From contig JAFQCT010000021.1 of assembly GCA_017399405.1 (NCBI GenBank), positions 1-35,853 on the forward strand: a stretch of DNA of 35,853 nucleotides, given 5' to 3'. The notes under the pieces are model-generated. The model had not been told where the DNA came from. It saw only the letters and a program-made list of their open reading frames with translations, and did not search any database. Shown piece after piece: positions 13,545-21,803 of this stretch. Every line of letters starts with the position of its first letter. The stretch's first letter is position 1. A program made the position numbers and the translations under genes. The DNA comes from Clostridia bacterium (lineage in GTDB: Bacteria; Bacillota; Clostridia; Oscillospirales; Acutalibacteraceae).

Positions 13545-13583
13545 CGAACAAATGTTTACTTTTTAGAAATAATGTGTTAGAAT
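13545..13583 (+). promoter_or_regulatory. lexA promoter with overlapping SOS box
   Basis: CGAACAAATGTTTA (13545-13558) matches the Gram-positive SOS box CGAACRNRYGTTYC at 13 of 14 positions. It overlaps the -35 element TTTACT (13555-13560), which is 17 bases from TAGAAT (13578-13583). LexA bound here would block its own promoter, the standard negative autoregulation released by RecA-triggered cleavage. Confidence 0.88.
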
Positions 13584-13635
13584 ATAGAAAAAAGTAGGCA
13601 TTTTTATAAAGATTTTTAATTGAGGAGTAGTTTTT

Positions 13636-14226
13636 ATGCGTCCTATCAATGATACACAACAAAAAATTTATGAGTTCCTTTGTGAGCGTTCGCAGTGTGG
13701 TGTTCCACCGTCAGTGCGTGAAATCGGCTCTGCTGTGGGGCTTCGTTCAACATCTTCTGTTCAGGCAAATCTTGATGCACTTGAAGAAGCAGGTTATATT
13801 GAGCGTGACCCACTCTTAAAGCGTTCAATCAGAGTGTTAGGTCAAGCCGAAAATGTAACAAGTGTTCCGCTTTTAGGTACAGTTACCGCAGGTATGCCAA
13901 TATTGGCTGTTGAGCAGATTGAGGGTTATATTCCTTACAATGGCAGAGTTTCTCGTGATAAATCACTTTTTGCACTTAAAGTGCGTGGCGAGAGTATGCT
14001 CTGGGCAGGTATTCTTGACGGTGATGTTGTAATTTGCGAAAAAACACCGTATGCAACAAATGGTGAAATCGTTGTTGCTATGATTGAAGACGAGGCAACA
14101 GTTAAGCGTTTCTATAAAGAAAACGGTCATTTCAGACTTCAACCGGAAAATGATGCTTATGAACCAATTATTACAAATGAGGTAATAATTCTTGGTAAAG
14201 TAGTTGCACTTTACAGATATTATTAA
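13636..14226 (+). CDS. lexA: LexA repressor (SOS response)
   Basis: A 196-residue LexA. An N-terminal winged helix-turn-helix (about 1-66, VPPSVREIGSAVGLRSTSSVQANL) binds SOS boxes. The self-cleavage site is Ala85-Gly86 in TVTAGMP, and the latent protease dyad is Ser120 (VRGESM) and Lys157 (EATVKRF). All are at the expected spacing, so the protein should be RecA-cleavable. The start is supported by GAGGAG 8-10 bases before the ATG. It is monogenic, with its own terminator and an SOS box over the promoter. A probable sRNA lies divergently upstream. Confidence 0.97.
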   Translation: MRPINDTQQKIYEFLCERSQCGVPPSVREIGSAVGLRSTSSVQANLDALEEAGYIERDPLLKRSIRVLGQAENVTSVPLLGTVTAGMPILAVEQIEGYIPYNGRVSRDKSLFALKVRGESMLWAGILDGDVVICEKTPYATNGEIVVAMIEDEATVKRFYKENGHFRLQPENDAYEPIITNEVIILGKVVALYRYY

Positions 14227-14234
14227 ATGGTTTT

Positions 14235-14261
14235 GCGGGGGTTTCAAACTCCCGCTTTTTT
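14235..14261 (+). terminator. lexA terminator
   Basis: GCGGG / CCCGC around an AT-containing inner stem (GTTT/AAAC), then TTTTTT; it starts 9 bases after the lexA stop. Confidence 0.85.
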
Positions 14262-14277
14262 GTATATATTTGTATAA

Positions 14278-14306
14278 TTGACAAAAAGCGTAAAAAAGTC
14301 TATACT
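14278..14306 (+). promoter_or_regulatory. Promoter of the RNA-methyltransferase operon
   Basis: TTGACA (14278-14283), 17 bases, TATACT (14301-14306), 41 bases before the ATG at 14348. It would drive the methyltransferase, lipid kinase, rsmE and m5C methyltransferase genes. Confidence 0.85.
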
Positions 14307-14347
14307 ATCTATGATTATGGATTTTTTATTAGCTTGGAGAAAAGTAT

Positions 14348-15463
14348 ATGTTAATTAAGTTTTCTGCACCTTGTCTTTTAGGGCTTGAAGGTCTTGTGGC
14401 ACAAGAACTGAAAGATATGGAAGCACAAAATGTTGAAGCTAAAAACGGCAGAGTTGATTTTGAGGGCGATATGAATATTCTTGCCCGTGCAAACCTTTGC
14501 TCAAGATATAGTGAACGAATTTTAATCCGTATGGGTGAGTTTAAGGCAATCACCTTTGAACAACTTTTTCAAGGGGTAAAAAAACTTCCTTGGGAAGAAT
14601 GGATTGGTAAGTTTGACGAGTTCCCTGTTAAAGGATATTCACTCAATTCTCAACTTCATTCAGTAAGCGACTGTCAGGCAATTATTAAAAAAGCAGTTGT
14701 TGAAAGACTTAAAGAAAAATATAGTATAAATTGGTTTGAAGAAAGTGGTGCAAAACATCAAATTCAGTTTTCAATAATGAAAGATATTGTAACTGTGTTT
14801 ATTGATACATCTGGTGCAGGACTTCACAAGCGTGGTTACCGCCCTGTTGCAAATGCAGCACCTATTAAAGAAACTTTAGCCGCTGCTATGGTAGAGCTTG
14901 CTCGTCTTCGCCATTATCACACACTTTATGATGTGTGCTGTGGGTCAGGCACAATCCTTATTGAGGGTGCTATGAAAGCACTTAATATTGCCCCCGGACT
15001 TCATCGTTCTTTTATTTCTGAACGATTTGAAAATATTCCGTCAAGTGTATGGCAACAAGAAAGAGGTAGAGCAACTGACCTTGTAATCCGTGACGCTGAT
15101 TTTATGGCTTATGGCTCTGATATAGATTTCCACGCACTTGAAATTGCACGGGAAAATGCTCGCCGTGCAGGTGTTGGTATGAAAATCGATTTATCTAAAA
15201 AAGATTTGAAAGACTTTGCACCGAAGAGTGAAAAGGGAACAGTTATCTGTAACCCACCTTATGGTGAGAGAATGATGGATATTAAATCTGCTGAAGATAT
15301 TTACAGAACAATGGGTAAAATATTCAAGCCTGAGCGTGGATGGGCGTATTATGTGATTAGTCCTGACGAAGATTTTGAAAAATGCTTTGGCAGAAAAGCA
15401 GATAAACGCAGAAAACTTTATAATGGTATGATTAAGTGCCAATTATATATGTATTACAAATAA
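14348..15463 (+). CDS. THUMP-domain class I SAM-dependent RNA methyltransferase (RlmL/YpsC-like)
   Basis: A 371-residue protein. The N-terminal THUMP domain (about 45-155) binds RNA; a Rossmann methyltransferase follows. LYDVCCGSGTILIEG (about 196-210) is the SAM-binding motif I, YGSDID the acidic loop, and VICNPPYGER (about 299-308) the NPPY motif typical of N2-guanine RNA methyltransferases. That fits the YpsC/RlmL-N family, which makes m2G in 23S rRNA. The length matches the single-domain Firmicute form. GGAGAAAAG precedes the start. First gene of a run of RNA-modification genes. Confidence 0.93.
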   Translation: MLIKFSAPCLLGLEGLVAQELKDMEAQNVEAKNGRVDFEGDMNILARANLCSRYSERILIRMGEFKAITFEQLFQGVKKLPWEEWIGKFDEFPVKGYSLNSQLHSVSDCQAIIKKAVVERLKEKYSINWFEESGAKHQIQFSIMKDIVTVFIDTSGAGLHKRGYRPVANAAPIKETLAAAMVELARLRHYHTLYDVCCGSGTILIEGAMKALNIAPGLHRSFISERFENIPSSVWQQERGRATDLVIRDADFMAYGSDIDFHALEIARENARRAGVGMKIDLSKKDLKDFAPKSEKGTVICNPPYGERMMDIKSAEDIYRTMGKIFKPERGWAYYVISPDEDFEKCFGRKADKRRKLYNGMIKCQLYMYYK

Positions 15464-15487
15464 ATTGCTTTTTATGGGTGTGAAATT

Positions 15488-16417
15488 ATGAAGCATATTT
15501 TTGTTGTAAATCCCGTTTCGGGTAAAGGTGTAATCGCAAAAGCGTATATTCCTACAATTGAAAATTATATAAAAGAGCATAATCTTGATGCTGAGATTTA
15601 TGTTACAAAAGAATCTCGCGATGGTATGCGTTTTGTTGAAGAAAAGGCAAAAACGGGGGAAGAAATTCGTTTTTACTCTTGTGGCGGTGATGGTACACTT
15701 TACGAAGTGGTAAATGGTTGCTATAAATACCCTAACTGTCAGGTTGCTAATATTCCGTTAGGGTCAGGTAATGACTTTTGCCGACTTTTCGGTAAAAATA
15801 CAAATTTAAGTGACCATGTAAACGGTATACCGGTAAAACTTGACCTTATTGAAACTGACGGTACTGTTGCAATCAATGAGTGTGCTATGGGCCTTGACTC
15901 TGAAATTTGTGCAAAACAAGGTGATTTTAAGAAAATCCCCGGTGTAAATGGTGAAATGGCTTATACAGTAGCCGCACTTTACTGCCTTATGGGTAAATAC
16001 AAAAACAGATTTAAGATTACTCTTGACGACACAGAAGTTTATGAAGATGATTATCTTTTCTGTTACATAGGTAATTCTCGTTGGTATGGCGGTGGTTACA
16101 AGGCTGCACCAAACGCTATGCCAAATGACGGTTTGATTGATGTTGTTATGGTGCGTTGCGACAGAGGAAGATTGGGGCTTTTACCATTGATTCCTAAATA
16201 TAAAAAAGGTGAGCATCTTGATTGGGATATCACCAATTTTAAGCGTGCTAAAAAGGTGAAAATTGAAAGCCGTAACCCCGCTGCAGTAAATGTTGACGGT
16301 GAATGTGCTTATGTTACTGAACGCGAATTCAAACTTTTAGAAAAAGCAATAACTTTTGTAGTACCACGAAATTCAGATTTTTTGAATATGTTAAATTACA
16401 CAACTGATGTTGTTTGA
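15488..16417 (+). CDS. Diacylglycerol kinase-family lipid kinase (DagK/YegS-type)
   Basis: A 309-residue soluble lipid kinase of the DAGK catalytic-domain family. NPVSGKG near the N-terminus contacts phosphate, CGGDGTLYEVVNG (about 65-77) is the nucleotide-binding GGDGT motif, and IPLGSGNDFCRLFG follows. The C-terminal beta-sandwich includes GGGYKAAPNAMPNDGLIDVV, where the Asn-Asp-Gly turn is family-typical, and VNVDGECA. It phosphorylates diacylglycerol or a related lipid at the inner membrane face; the exact substrate cannot be told. It sits between two rRNA methyltransferase genes, probably co-transcribed rather than functionally linked. Confidence 0.92.
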   Translation: MKHIFVVNPVSGKGVIAKAYIPTIENYIKEHNLDAEIYVTKESRDGMRFVEEKAKTGEEIRFYSCGGDGTLYEVVNGCYKYPNCQVANIPLGSGNDFCRLFGKNTNLSDHVNGIPVKLDLIETDGTVAINECAMGLDSEICAKQGDFKKIPGVNGEMAYTVAALYCLMGKYKNRFKITLDDTEVYEDDYLFCYIGNSRWYGGGYKAAPNAMPNDGLIDVVMVRCDRGRLGLLPLIPKYKKGEHLDWDITNFKRAKKVKIESRNPAAVNVDGECAYVTEREFKLLEKAITFVVPRNSDFLNMLNYTTDVV

Positions 16418-16430
16418 TATGGATTGCGTA

Positions 16431-16456
16431 GGGGACGGATGCCTACATCTGTCCCC
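16431..16456. repeat. GGGGACGGATG hairpin
   Basis: GGGGACGGATG / CATCTGTCCCC, an 11-bp stem with one wobble and loop CCTA. It resembles in shape the hairpins at 7686, 11136 and 24421. No T-run follows immediately, so it is an mRNA hairpin or repeat rather than a clean terminator. Confidence 0.65.
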
Positions 16457-16478
16457 TATAATATTTTGAGGGGTTTTT

Positions 16479-17225
16479 ATGTATAACTTTTTTGTTAATG
16501 AAAATCAAAAACAGAATAATCGTTATTTCATAAACGGAACAGATTTTAATCATATAAAGAATGTATTAAGAATGAATATAGGCGACACTTTTCTTGTTAG
16601 CGAAAACGGAACGAGTAGTCTTTGCGAAATTGAAAGTTTTGAAAGTGATACTGTAATTGTTAAAATACTCCAAGAAAATTATAACGATACAAACTTACCA
16701 ATTAAAATATATCTGTTTCAAGGTCTTCCCAAAGGGGATAAAATGGAACTTATTATTCAAAAATGCGTTGAATTAGGTGTCCATAAAATTGTTCCTGTGC
16801 AGATGAGTCGTTGTGTAGTTAAAATTGAAGAAAAGAAAAAGAAAAATAAGCGGGAGCGTTGGCAAGCAATTTCCGAAAGTGCCGCAAAACAGAGTAAATG
16901 CAATAAAATTCCTGAAATCGGCGAAATTCTTACATATAAACAAGCATTGGCAAAAGCAAAAGACCTTGATTTGCTTTTAGTCCCTTATGAAAGTAAAAAC
17001 GGAATGGAAGACACAAAAAATGCCCTTAACGAAATAAAAAGTGGTATGAGTGTTGGTATTTTAATTGGCCCTGAAGGCGGATTTGATGAAAACGAAATCC
17101 ACGAAGCATTAGAAATAGGCGGAAAAGTCATATCATTAGGCAAACGCATTTTGCGTACTGAAACCGCTGCGATTACAAGTGTATCAATGTGTATGTTGCA
17201 CGCAGAAATGAATTTAAGTGAGTAG
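16479..17225 (+). CDS. rsmE: 16S rRNA (uracil-1498-N3)-methyltransferase RsmE
   Basis: A 248-residue SPOUT-family enzyme that methylates N3 of U1498 in 16S rRNA. The N-terminal PUA-like domain (about 1-70) is followed by the trefoil-knot domain. Visible are LFQGLPKGDKMELIIQKCVELGV, the MSRCVV segment, and the knot with LIGPEGGFDENEI and SLGKRILRTETAAI. Length and motif order match the family. It is followed with a few bases' spacing by the m5C methyltransferase gene. Confidence 0.95.
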   Translation: MYNFFVNENQKQNNRYFINGTDFNHIKNVLRMNIGDTFLVSENGTSSLCEIESFESDTVIVKILQENYNDTNLPIKIYLFQGLPKGDKMELIIQKCVELGVHKIVPVQMSRCVVKIEEKKKKNKRERWQAISESAAKQSKCNKIPEIGEILTYKQALAKAKDLDLLLVPYESKNGMEDTKNALNEIKSGMSVGILIGPEGGFDENEIHEALEIGGKVISLGKRILRTETAAITSVSMCMLHAEMNLSE

Positions 17226-17229
17226 TAAA

Positions 17230-18591
17230 ATGAAACAATTACCCCAAGAATTTGAAAACAGAATGAAAACACTTTTAGGTGACGAGTTTGAAGATTTCAA
17301 AAAATCTTTTGATGAGCCACCTGTTCGTGCTTTTCGTGTAAATACAGACAAGATTTCACTTGAAGATTTTGAGAAAATCAATCCGTTCGGTGGGGAGAAA
17401 ATTCCTTATGTTCCTAATGGATTTTATTTTGATTATGATGGTATTGGTAATCACCCATATCACCACGCCGGAATGGTTTATGTGCAGGAACCTGCCGCAA
17501 TGGTGCCTGTGGAAAGCATAGAAATCGGGAAAAATTGGAAAGTTCTTGATATGTGTGCTGCCCCCGGTGGCAAAAGTAGTCAGATAAAAAATAAATTGGG
17601 CAAAGACGGTATTCTTGTATCAAATGAGATTGTACCGTCACGCTGTAAAATTCTAACGGGTAATATGGAACGAATGGGTTTTCAAAATGTTGTTACAACT
17701 TGTATGCATCCGCAAAAACTTGTAAAAATGTTCCCCGAAAACTACTTTAATATGATTATGGTTGACGCTCCTTGCTCGGGTGAGGGAATGTTCCGTAAAG
17801 AAGAAATAGCAATTGATGAGTGGTCGCCTGAAAATGTTAAAATGTGCGCCGAAAGACAAGCAGAAATTCTTGACTGTGCCGCAAAACTTGTAAAACTTGG
17901 TGGCTATATTGTTTATTCAACTTGCACTTTTTCACTTGAAGAAAATGAAATGACTGTTGATGCATTTTTAGAGCGTCATCCTGGATTTGAACTTGTACCC
18001 GTAACAGAAAAGGTGCGAGAAAATACTGCTGACGGATTACATTTTGATGGTTGCAAGTGTGAGAATATGCAGTACACAAGAAGATGTTACCCACACAAAA
18101 CAAAGGGTGAAGGTCAATTTGTCGCAGTGCTTCATTATGCAGATTCAAATATTGATAACGAACATTTTTCTGTTCCATTCGGCAAAGAAAAACTCGATAA
18201 AACGCTTATTGATTTTCTTGACGATACGCTTACAACATACAAAAAAGATAATGTGCAAATGTATAATGGCAATCCCGTGTATTTTACACCCGATTTTCCT
18301 GTGCCGAGGGGAGTGGCTTTTGCTTGTGGTGTAACAATAGGTGAAATCCGCAAAAATTATGTAGTGCCACATCACCAATTTTTTATGGCAATGGGCAAGG
18401 ATTTTAAGAGAAAAATTGAATTTACTGCAAATAGCGAAGAAATCAAAAAATATCTTCACGGTGAAGAGTTTAATACCGATTGCCCTAACGGTTGGGCAGT
18501 AGTAATGGTTGACGGTTGCACCCTTGGTGGAGTAAAAGTTTCAAACGGTCGAGCAAAAAATCATTATCCTAAAGGTCTTCGTACTAAATAA
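17230..18591 (+). CDS. RsmB/NOP-family rRNA m5C methyltransferase (RsmF-like)
   Basis: A 453-residue cytosine-5 RNA methyltransferase. The SAM site is LDMCAAPGGKSSQI; the catalytic cysteines lie in DAPCSGEGMFR and YSTCTFSLEEN. A C-terminal RsmF/PUA-like region (about 300-453) with RGVAFACGVTIGEI and the final GRAKNHYPKGLR places it near RsmF, which modifies 16S rRNA. An in-frame GTG four codons upstream overlaps rsmE, but the ATG at 17230 is better placed relative to AAGTGAG. The operon ends at the terminator beginning at 18597. Confidence 0.92.
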   Translation: MKQLPQEFENRMKTLLGDEFEDFKKSFDEPPVRAFRVNTDKISLEDFEKINPFGGEKIPYVPNGFYFDYDGIGNHPYHHAGMVYVQEPAAMVPVESIEIGKNWKVLDMCAAPGGKSSQIKNKLGKDGILVSNEIVPSRCKILTGNMERMGFQNVVTTCMHPQKLVKMFPENYFNMIMVDAPCSGEGMFRKEEIAIDEWSPENVKMCAERQAEILDCAAKLVKLGGYIVYSTCTFSLEENEMTVDAFLERHPGFELVPVTEKVRENTADGLHFDGCKCENMQYTRRCYPHKTKGEGQFVAVLHYADSNIDNEHFSVPFGKEKLDKTLIDFLDDTLTTYKKDNVQMYNGNPVYFTPDFPVPRGVAFACGVTIGEIRKNYVVPHHQFFMAMGKDFKRKIEFTANSEEIKKYLHGEEFNTDCPNGWAVVMVDGCTLGGVKVSNGRAKNHYPKGLRTK

Positions 18592-18596
18592 AATGA

Positions 18597-18628
18597 AAAA
18601 TCCGCTCTCTTACGAGAACGGATTTTTT
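18597..18628. terminator. Terminator after the m5C methyltransferase gene
   Basis: AAATCCG ... CGGATTT with inner CTC/GAG pairing and a T-run on the plus side. On the minus strand the hairpin is also followed by T-rich sequence and lies directly beyond the duplicated tRNA-Thr 3' end. It may therefore be the ancestral tRNA-Thr terminator as well. Confidence 0.85.
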
Positions 18629-18840
18629 TGGAGCTGCTAACCGGATTTGACCGTCTGCTTCGGCTACGCCTCGCATACTGACTGGCTCGGCGACCCAAAT
18701 TTTTATAAATTTCGGTACCCGCCTCACCACTCTGTGCTAAAAACAATTCGCCGAATTGTTTTTTAACGCACAGACCCAAGGGTTCAAATCCGTAATTATA
18801 AATAAAAACACAGAAATCCCAAAAGAGATTCCTGTGTTTT
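18629..18840 (-). repeat. Structured tRNA-3'-end repeat, copy B (tRNA-Thr)
   Basis: A 212-base segment between two perfect 22-base direct copies of the tRNA-Thr 3' end (18629-18650 and 18841-18862). The core (about 18651-18793) aligns with copy A along its whole length. Stems differ in sequence but stay paired: AAATTT/AAATTT closing TTAT; CAATTCG/CGAATTG; TCTGTGC/GCACAGA (TTTTTGC/GCAAAAA in copy A); GGCG/CGCC unchanged. The tRNA-proximal end carries GGTTCAAATCCG in inverse orientation. This is an exact copy of the tRNA-Thr T-arm and can pair with the duplicated T-arm at 18640-18652. No ORF. Compare copy A at 1851. Confidence 0.88.
18803..18840 (-). terminator. tRNA-Thr terminator (inside repeat copy B)
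   Basis: On the minus strand, directly after the encoded CCA, AAAAACACAG / CTGTGTTTTT with further inner pairing is followed by T-rich sequence. It matches in position, but not in sequence, the terminator between tRNA-Leu and repeat copy A. Confidence 0.8.
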
Positions 18841-18916
<76 letters not shown>

Positions 18917-18935
18917 ATTTTGAAATGCAAGAGTT

Positions 18936-18964
18936 ATTATACAGTTGTTAAAATAGTTTGTCAA
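18936..18964 (-). promoter_or_regulatory. Promoter of tRNA-Thr
   Basis: Minus-strand TTGACA (18959-18964), 17 bases, TATAAT (18936-18941): consensus vegetative promoter 20 bases before the tRNA. Confidence 0.9.
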
Positions 18965-19060
18965 GAAAGAATTATATAGTAAAATCCCCATTGCAACAAA
19001 TCATTGCGTGACTTTTTCGAATTATTATGCAATAATGTAGTTGAAAAGGAGACGAGATGT

Positions 19061-19558
19061 ATGCCTAAAATTTCAAAAAACATTAAAAAACTTCGTGCAG
19101 AACGTAATTTAACCCAAGATGCTCTTGCGGAAAAAGTTCATGTTACACGACAGGCAATATCAAACTGGGAGAATGATAAAACCAAACCTGATATTGAAGC
19201 CCTTGAAAATCTTGCAGAAGTTTTCGGGGTAGATATTGAAGAAATCATTTATGGCGAGAAAAAAGAAGTAATAATCTCACAAGAAAAAACAACCGAGAAA
19301 AATCGCATAAAAATAATTCTTGCAATTGTGGGCTCACTTCTTGTTGCCTCCGGTTTAGCACTTGTGTTCTTTGGCTTTTGGCAGAATTTATCAGTTTCCA
19401 TGCAAACGGTTTTTTCTGTTGTGCCAATAATATCAGGTCAGGCATTTGCAGTTTATGTGTTCTTGAAAAAGAAAAGCAATGTGTTGTGGCGTGAATGTGC
19501 ATCACTTGGCTGGATTGTGGGTATAGTTTCAACAATCGCCCTTATTGATAATATATGA
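19061..19558 (+). CDS. XRE-family HTH regulator with membrane segments (N-terminal part of a DUF2157-like protein)
   Basis: A 165-residue protein. Residues 1-60 are a Cro/CI-type HTH (NIKKLRAERNLTQDALAEKVHVTRQAISNWENDKTKPDIEALENLAEVFGV in fragments). A short linker and three hydrophobic segments (about 82-165) follow. The hydrophobic part, with LLVASGLALVFFGFWQNLS and ECASLGWIVGIVSTIALI, resembles the start of a DUF2157 membrane domain. It stops at a TGA at 19556 exactly where the next frame (19545 on) continues a plausible domain. I read it as one gene split by a frame change, or as two coupled genes. The start is taken at the ATG after AAGGAG. Confidence 0.7.
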   Translation: MPKISKNIKKLRAERNLTQDALAEKVHVTRQAISNWENDKTKPDIEALENLAEVFGVDIEEIIYGEKKEVIISQEKTTEKNRIKIILAIVGSLLVASGLALVFFGFWQNLSVSMQTVFSVVPIISGQAFAVYVFLKKKSNVLWRECASLGWIVGIVSTIALIDNI

Positions 19559-20555
19559 TATAAGTTGGGTTTATACAGATTATCTTTTTGTTGATGCTTT
19601 TCTTATAATTCCTGTAATGTTCATTATGGGTGCAGTAGCACCTTTGGGATTTTACTATTATATGACAATACATATTGCAATAACCGCCAATGTGTATATG
19701 TCAAACATCTTTGCGTCACTTCTTTTGTTTGTTGTGGGTAGCGTATTTGTTTTCTTAATTTCAAGAAATAAAGAAGATGTTCGAGGCAAAATAGCACAAT
19801 GGATTACAGTTTTCGCGTCAATACCATTGTTTGTGATTTATGTGCTTGCAGGGTTTGAAGTTGAAATATTCCCACAGAATTTATCAGTGATTTTTGCTTT
19901 CTTACTTTCATTTTTCTTGTGTATGTTTATTTTTGCTCCCGAAAAAGACTCATTCAAATTGCCATATAAACCAATAGCTATTATTGGCTTGTGCGTGTCA
20001 ATGCTTTATATGTCGGTAAGCTACATTTACGATGAAGCCGATATTGAAAACAATACTCTGCCATTTGTTCTTTCTGCAGTAGCGTGTATTGTTCCGCCTG
20101 TTGTGGCAGGATTTATTAAAAGCGATACTTTTGAAGATGATAAAATCAGAATTGGTACAACTGCATTACCTTTGGTGATGATTGTATGGAGTTACATTAT
20201 GGCAATAATAAGAGAATACTTCTTGTGGGTTGAAACAGAAAACGGAATGGTTGATTTTGCTCCGGGTGTACTGCCTATAACACAGAGCATAGGAGGATTG
20301 CTGACCCTTGGTTTCGGTGCAATACTCATTTATCAAGGTGTAAAAGAATTGCAAATTTTCACATTGAATTTTGGTGTAATTACAGCATTTATACAAATTT
20401 TAAGTATTTACAGTTGGTTTGGTGACATCAATATTCTTGTTCTTGGTATTCTTCTTGTAGCTTTTGGCGTAGGGCTTATTATTCTAAATAGTAAAATGGT
20501 GTCCCTTAAAAAATCACTGAAAGAAGAAACTTCAGGAGGTGATGACAATGCGTAA
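19545..20555 (+). CDS. Polytopic membrane protein (C-terminal part of the split DUF2157-like protein)
   Basis: 336 codons, about ten hydrophobic helices, no soluble domain. The only in-frame start near the N-terminus is a TTG with no Shine-Dalgarno, inside the end of the previous gene. The first residues (WVYTDYLFVDAFLIIPVMFIMGAVAPLGFYYYMT) look like the continuation of the DUF2157-type domain begun upstream. Frame +1 relative to the XRE gene. The next gene is a GDYXXLXY-like protein, the usual DUF2157 partner, which supports the family call. Either the chromosome carries a frameshift, or it is made by +1 frameshifting or re-initiation. The end is secure. Confidence 0.65.
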   Translation: MIIYDISWVYTDYLFVDAFLIIPVMFIMGAVAPLGFYYYMTIHIAITANVYMSNIFASLLLFVVGSVFVFLISRNKEDVRGKIAQWITVFASIPLFVIYVLAGFEVEIFPQNLSVIFAFLLSFFLCMFIFAPEKDSFKLPYKPIAIIGLCVSMLYMSVSYIYDEADIENNTLPFVLSAVACIVPPVVAGFIKSDTFEDDKIRIGTTALPLVMIVWSYIMAIIREYFLWVETENGMVDFAPGVLPITQSIGGLLTLGFGAILIYQGVKELQIFTLNFGVITAFIQILSIYSWFGDINILVLGILLVAFGVGLIILNSKMVSLKKSLKEETSGGDDNA

Positions 20556-21093
20556 GAATTTAACAATAATTGTTCTTGTTTTATCAATAATTCTTCAGTT
20601 GTCAGTGCCTGTTGGTATGATTGCATATAGTAAAAACATTGAAGGTGCTTTGCCTCAATATGGTAAAGAATTTAAGGTTAAAGTTGATGTAATTGATATT
20701 TATGATGGTTCAATAGGTTATCGAGCAGAAGGTTATTATAATTGGTATGACATAGGCTATTATGCCACTGTTAAAGCAGACGATGACGGATATGCCAACT
20801 TGTTTTCAAATGTTGATAAATCAAAACCTGAAACCGATGATTATATTCGCGTAACAATGGACAATAAAGCAAAGCTTGCAGATTTCAAGATTGATTCTGA
20901 TATCACCGCTTGGAGAATAGAAGAAGAAACAGCATATATTGTTATCAATGTCTATAAAGGCGAATTTGAAGTTCTCGGCTTGTATATGGATGGTATTCCT
21001 GCAGAAGAATGGTTTGCAACTGCAATTACAGAACAAACCGAATATGACTCATTGACAATTATGAGATTACAGGACGAAGAAATACAATGGTGA
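20548..21093 (+). CDS. GDYXXLXY-like membrane-anchored protein
   Basis: A 181-residue protein. An N-terminal signal anchor (about 5-25, IIVLVLSIILQLSVPVGMIA) is followed by an exported domain. The YYNWYDIGYYA stretch fits the GDYXXLXY-type partner that accompanies DUF2157 proteins, with the Gly-Asp replaced. AGGAGG lies 8 bases before the ATG at 20548, overlapping the upstream stop by 8 bases, so the two are coupled. The second half is acidic and beta-rich with no catalytic motif. Family call from context and weak motif similarity; function unknown. Confidence 0.6.
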   Translation: MRKNLTIIVLVLSIILQLSVPVGMIAYSKNIEGALPQYGKEFKVKVDVIDIYDGSIGYRAEGYYNWYDIGYYATVKADDDGYANLFSNVDKSKPETDDYIRVTMDNKAKLADFKIDSDITAWRIEEETAYIVINVYKGEFEVLGLYMDGIPAEEWFATAITEQTEYDSLTIMRLQDEEIQW

Positions 21094-21210
21094 TTCAAGA
21101 AAAGAAAAAGTATTCACTTCATCAAATTCAAATTTATCTAATAACTTTTTTATTTGCCATTTTCACATTCTTGTGTTAAAATACTTTCATCAACTGAAAG
21201 GAATTCGGTT

Positions 21211-21660
21211 ATGAAAGAATTTTTTAAGAAACACCGTGAACTTATTATATATATAATAGTTGGTGGGCTTACAACTGTGGCAAACTATATAATTCATTTT
21301 TCACTTCGCTTTTTAGGTGCAAATTATTATGTTGCGTTGAGTGTGGCTTGGATTGGCTCTGTACTTTTTGCTTATGTTGCAAATCGAATTTTTGTGTTTG
21401 AAAGCAAAACAAAAGGCAAAGCACAAGTTAAAGAGTTTGCACTTTTTATCAGTGCAAGGGTATTTTCATACGGGCTTGAATTGCTTGTTTCGTTTATATT
21501 TATTGATTTGGCTCACGCTGACAGCTTTGTATGGCAACCTGATTTTGTTGATACGGTAATCCCCATAGGCGAGTTGATTGTAAAAACATCGGCACAAGTA
21601 GTAATAGTTCTTTCCAACTATATTTTCAGTAAATTAGTAATATTCAAAAAAGATGCATAA
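21211..21660 (+). CDS. GtrA-family membrane protein
   Basis: A 149-residue, four-helix GtrA-like protein. The family signature is visible as YIIVGGLTTVANYIIHF near the N-terminus, VAWIGSVLFAYVANRIFVF in helix 2-3, and ISARVFSYGLELLVSFIF with a final VVIVLSNYIFSKLVIFK. GtrA proteins are small membrane proteins linked to polyprenyl-linked sugar or teichoic acid/glycan export and modification. The ATG at 21211 follows AAAGGAA and fits the family start; the 19-codon upstream extension is not needed. No glycosyltransferase is adjacent. Confidence 0.9.
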   Translation: MKEFFKKHRELIIYIIVGGLTTVANYIIHFSLRFLGANYYVALSVAWIGSVLFAYVANRIFVFESKTKGKAQVKEFALFISARVFSYGLELLVSFIFIDLAHADSFVWQPDFVDTVIPIGELIVKTSAQVVIVLSNYIFSKLVIFKKDA

Positions 21661-21665
21661 TATTC

Positions 21666-21716
21666 AAATATTCACTGTATAATGTATAAAAATACACGAA
21701 AGCAGTGAATATTTTT
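21666..21716 (+). terminator. Terminator after the GtrA gene
   Basis: AAATATTCACTG / CAGTGAATATTT, a perfect 12-bp inverted repeat with an inner GTAT/ATAC hairpin, then a T-run. Confidence 0.75.
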
Positions 21717-21735
21717 GCTTTTTATGAATAAATAC

Positions 21736-21763
21736 TTGACTTTTTTGGATATGGTTGTATAAT
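21736..21763 (+). promoter_or_regulatory. Promoter of the amino-acid ABC transporter operon
   Basis: TTGACT (21736-21741), 16 bases, TATAAT (21758-21763); 40 bases to the ATG of the binding protein. No riboswitch or T-box lies between. Confidence 0.8.
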
Positions 21764-21803
21764 GAAGCCATAAAAATCAATTTACATAAAGGAGTAAAAA
21801 GAA

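Noticed and set aside
18629-18840. Simple pseudo-tRNA or tandem tRNA duplication as the explanation of copy B
   Set aside because: Only the 3' 22 bases are duplicated, the intervening core is shared with tRNA-Leu rather than with tRNA sequence, and its stems covary.
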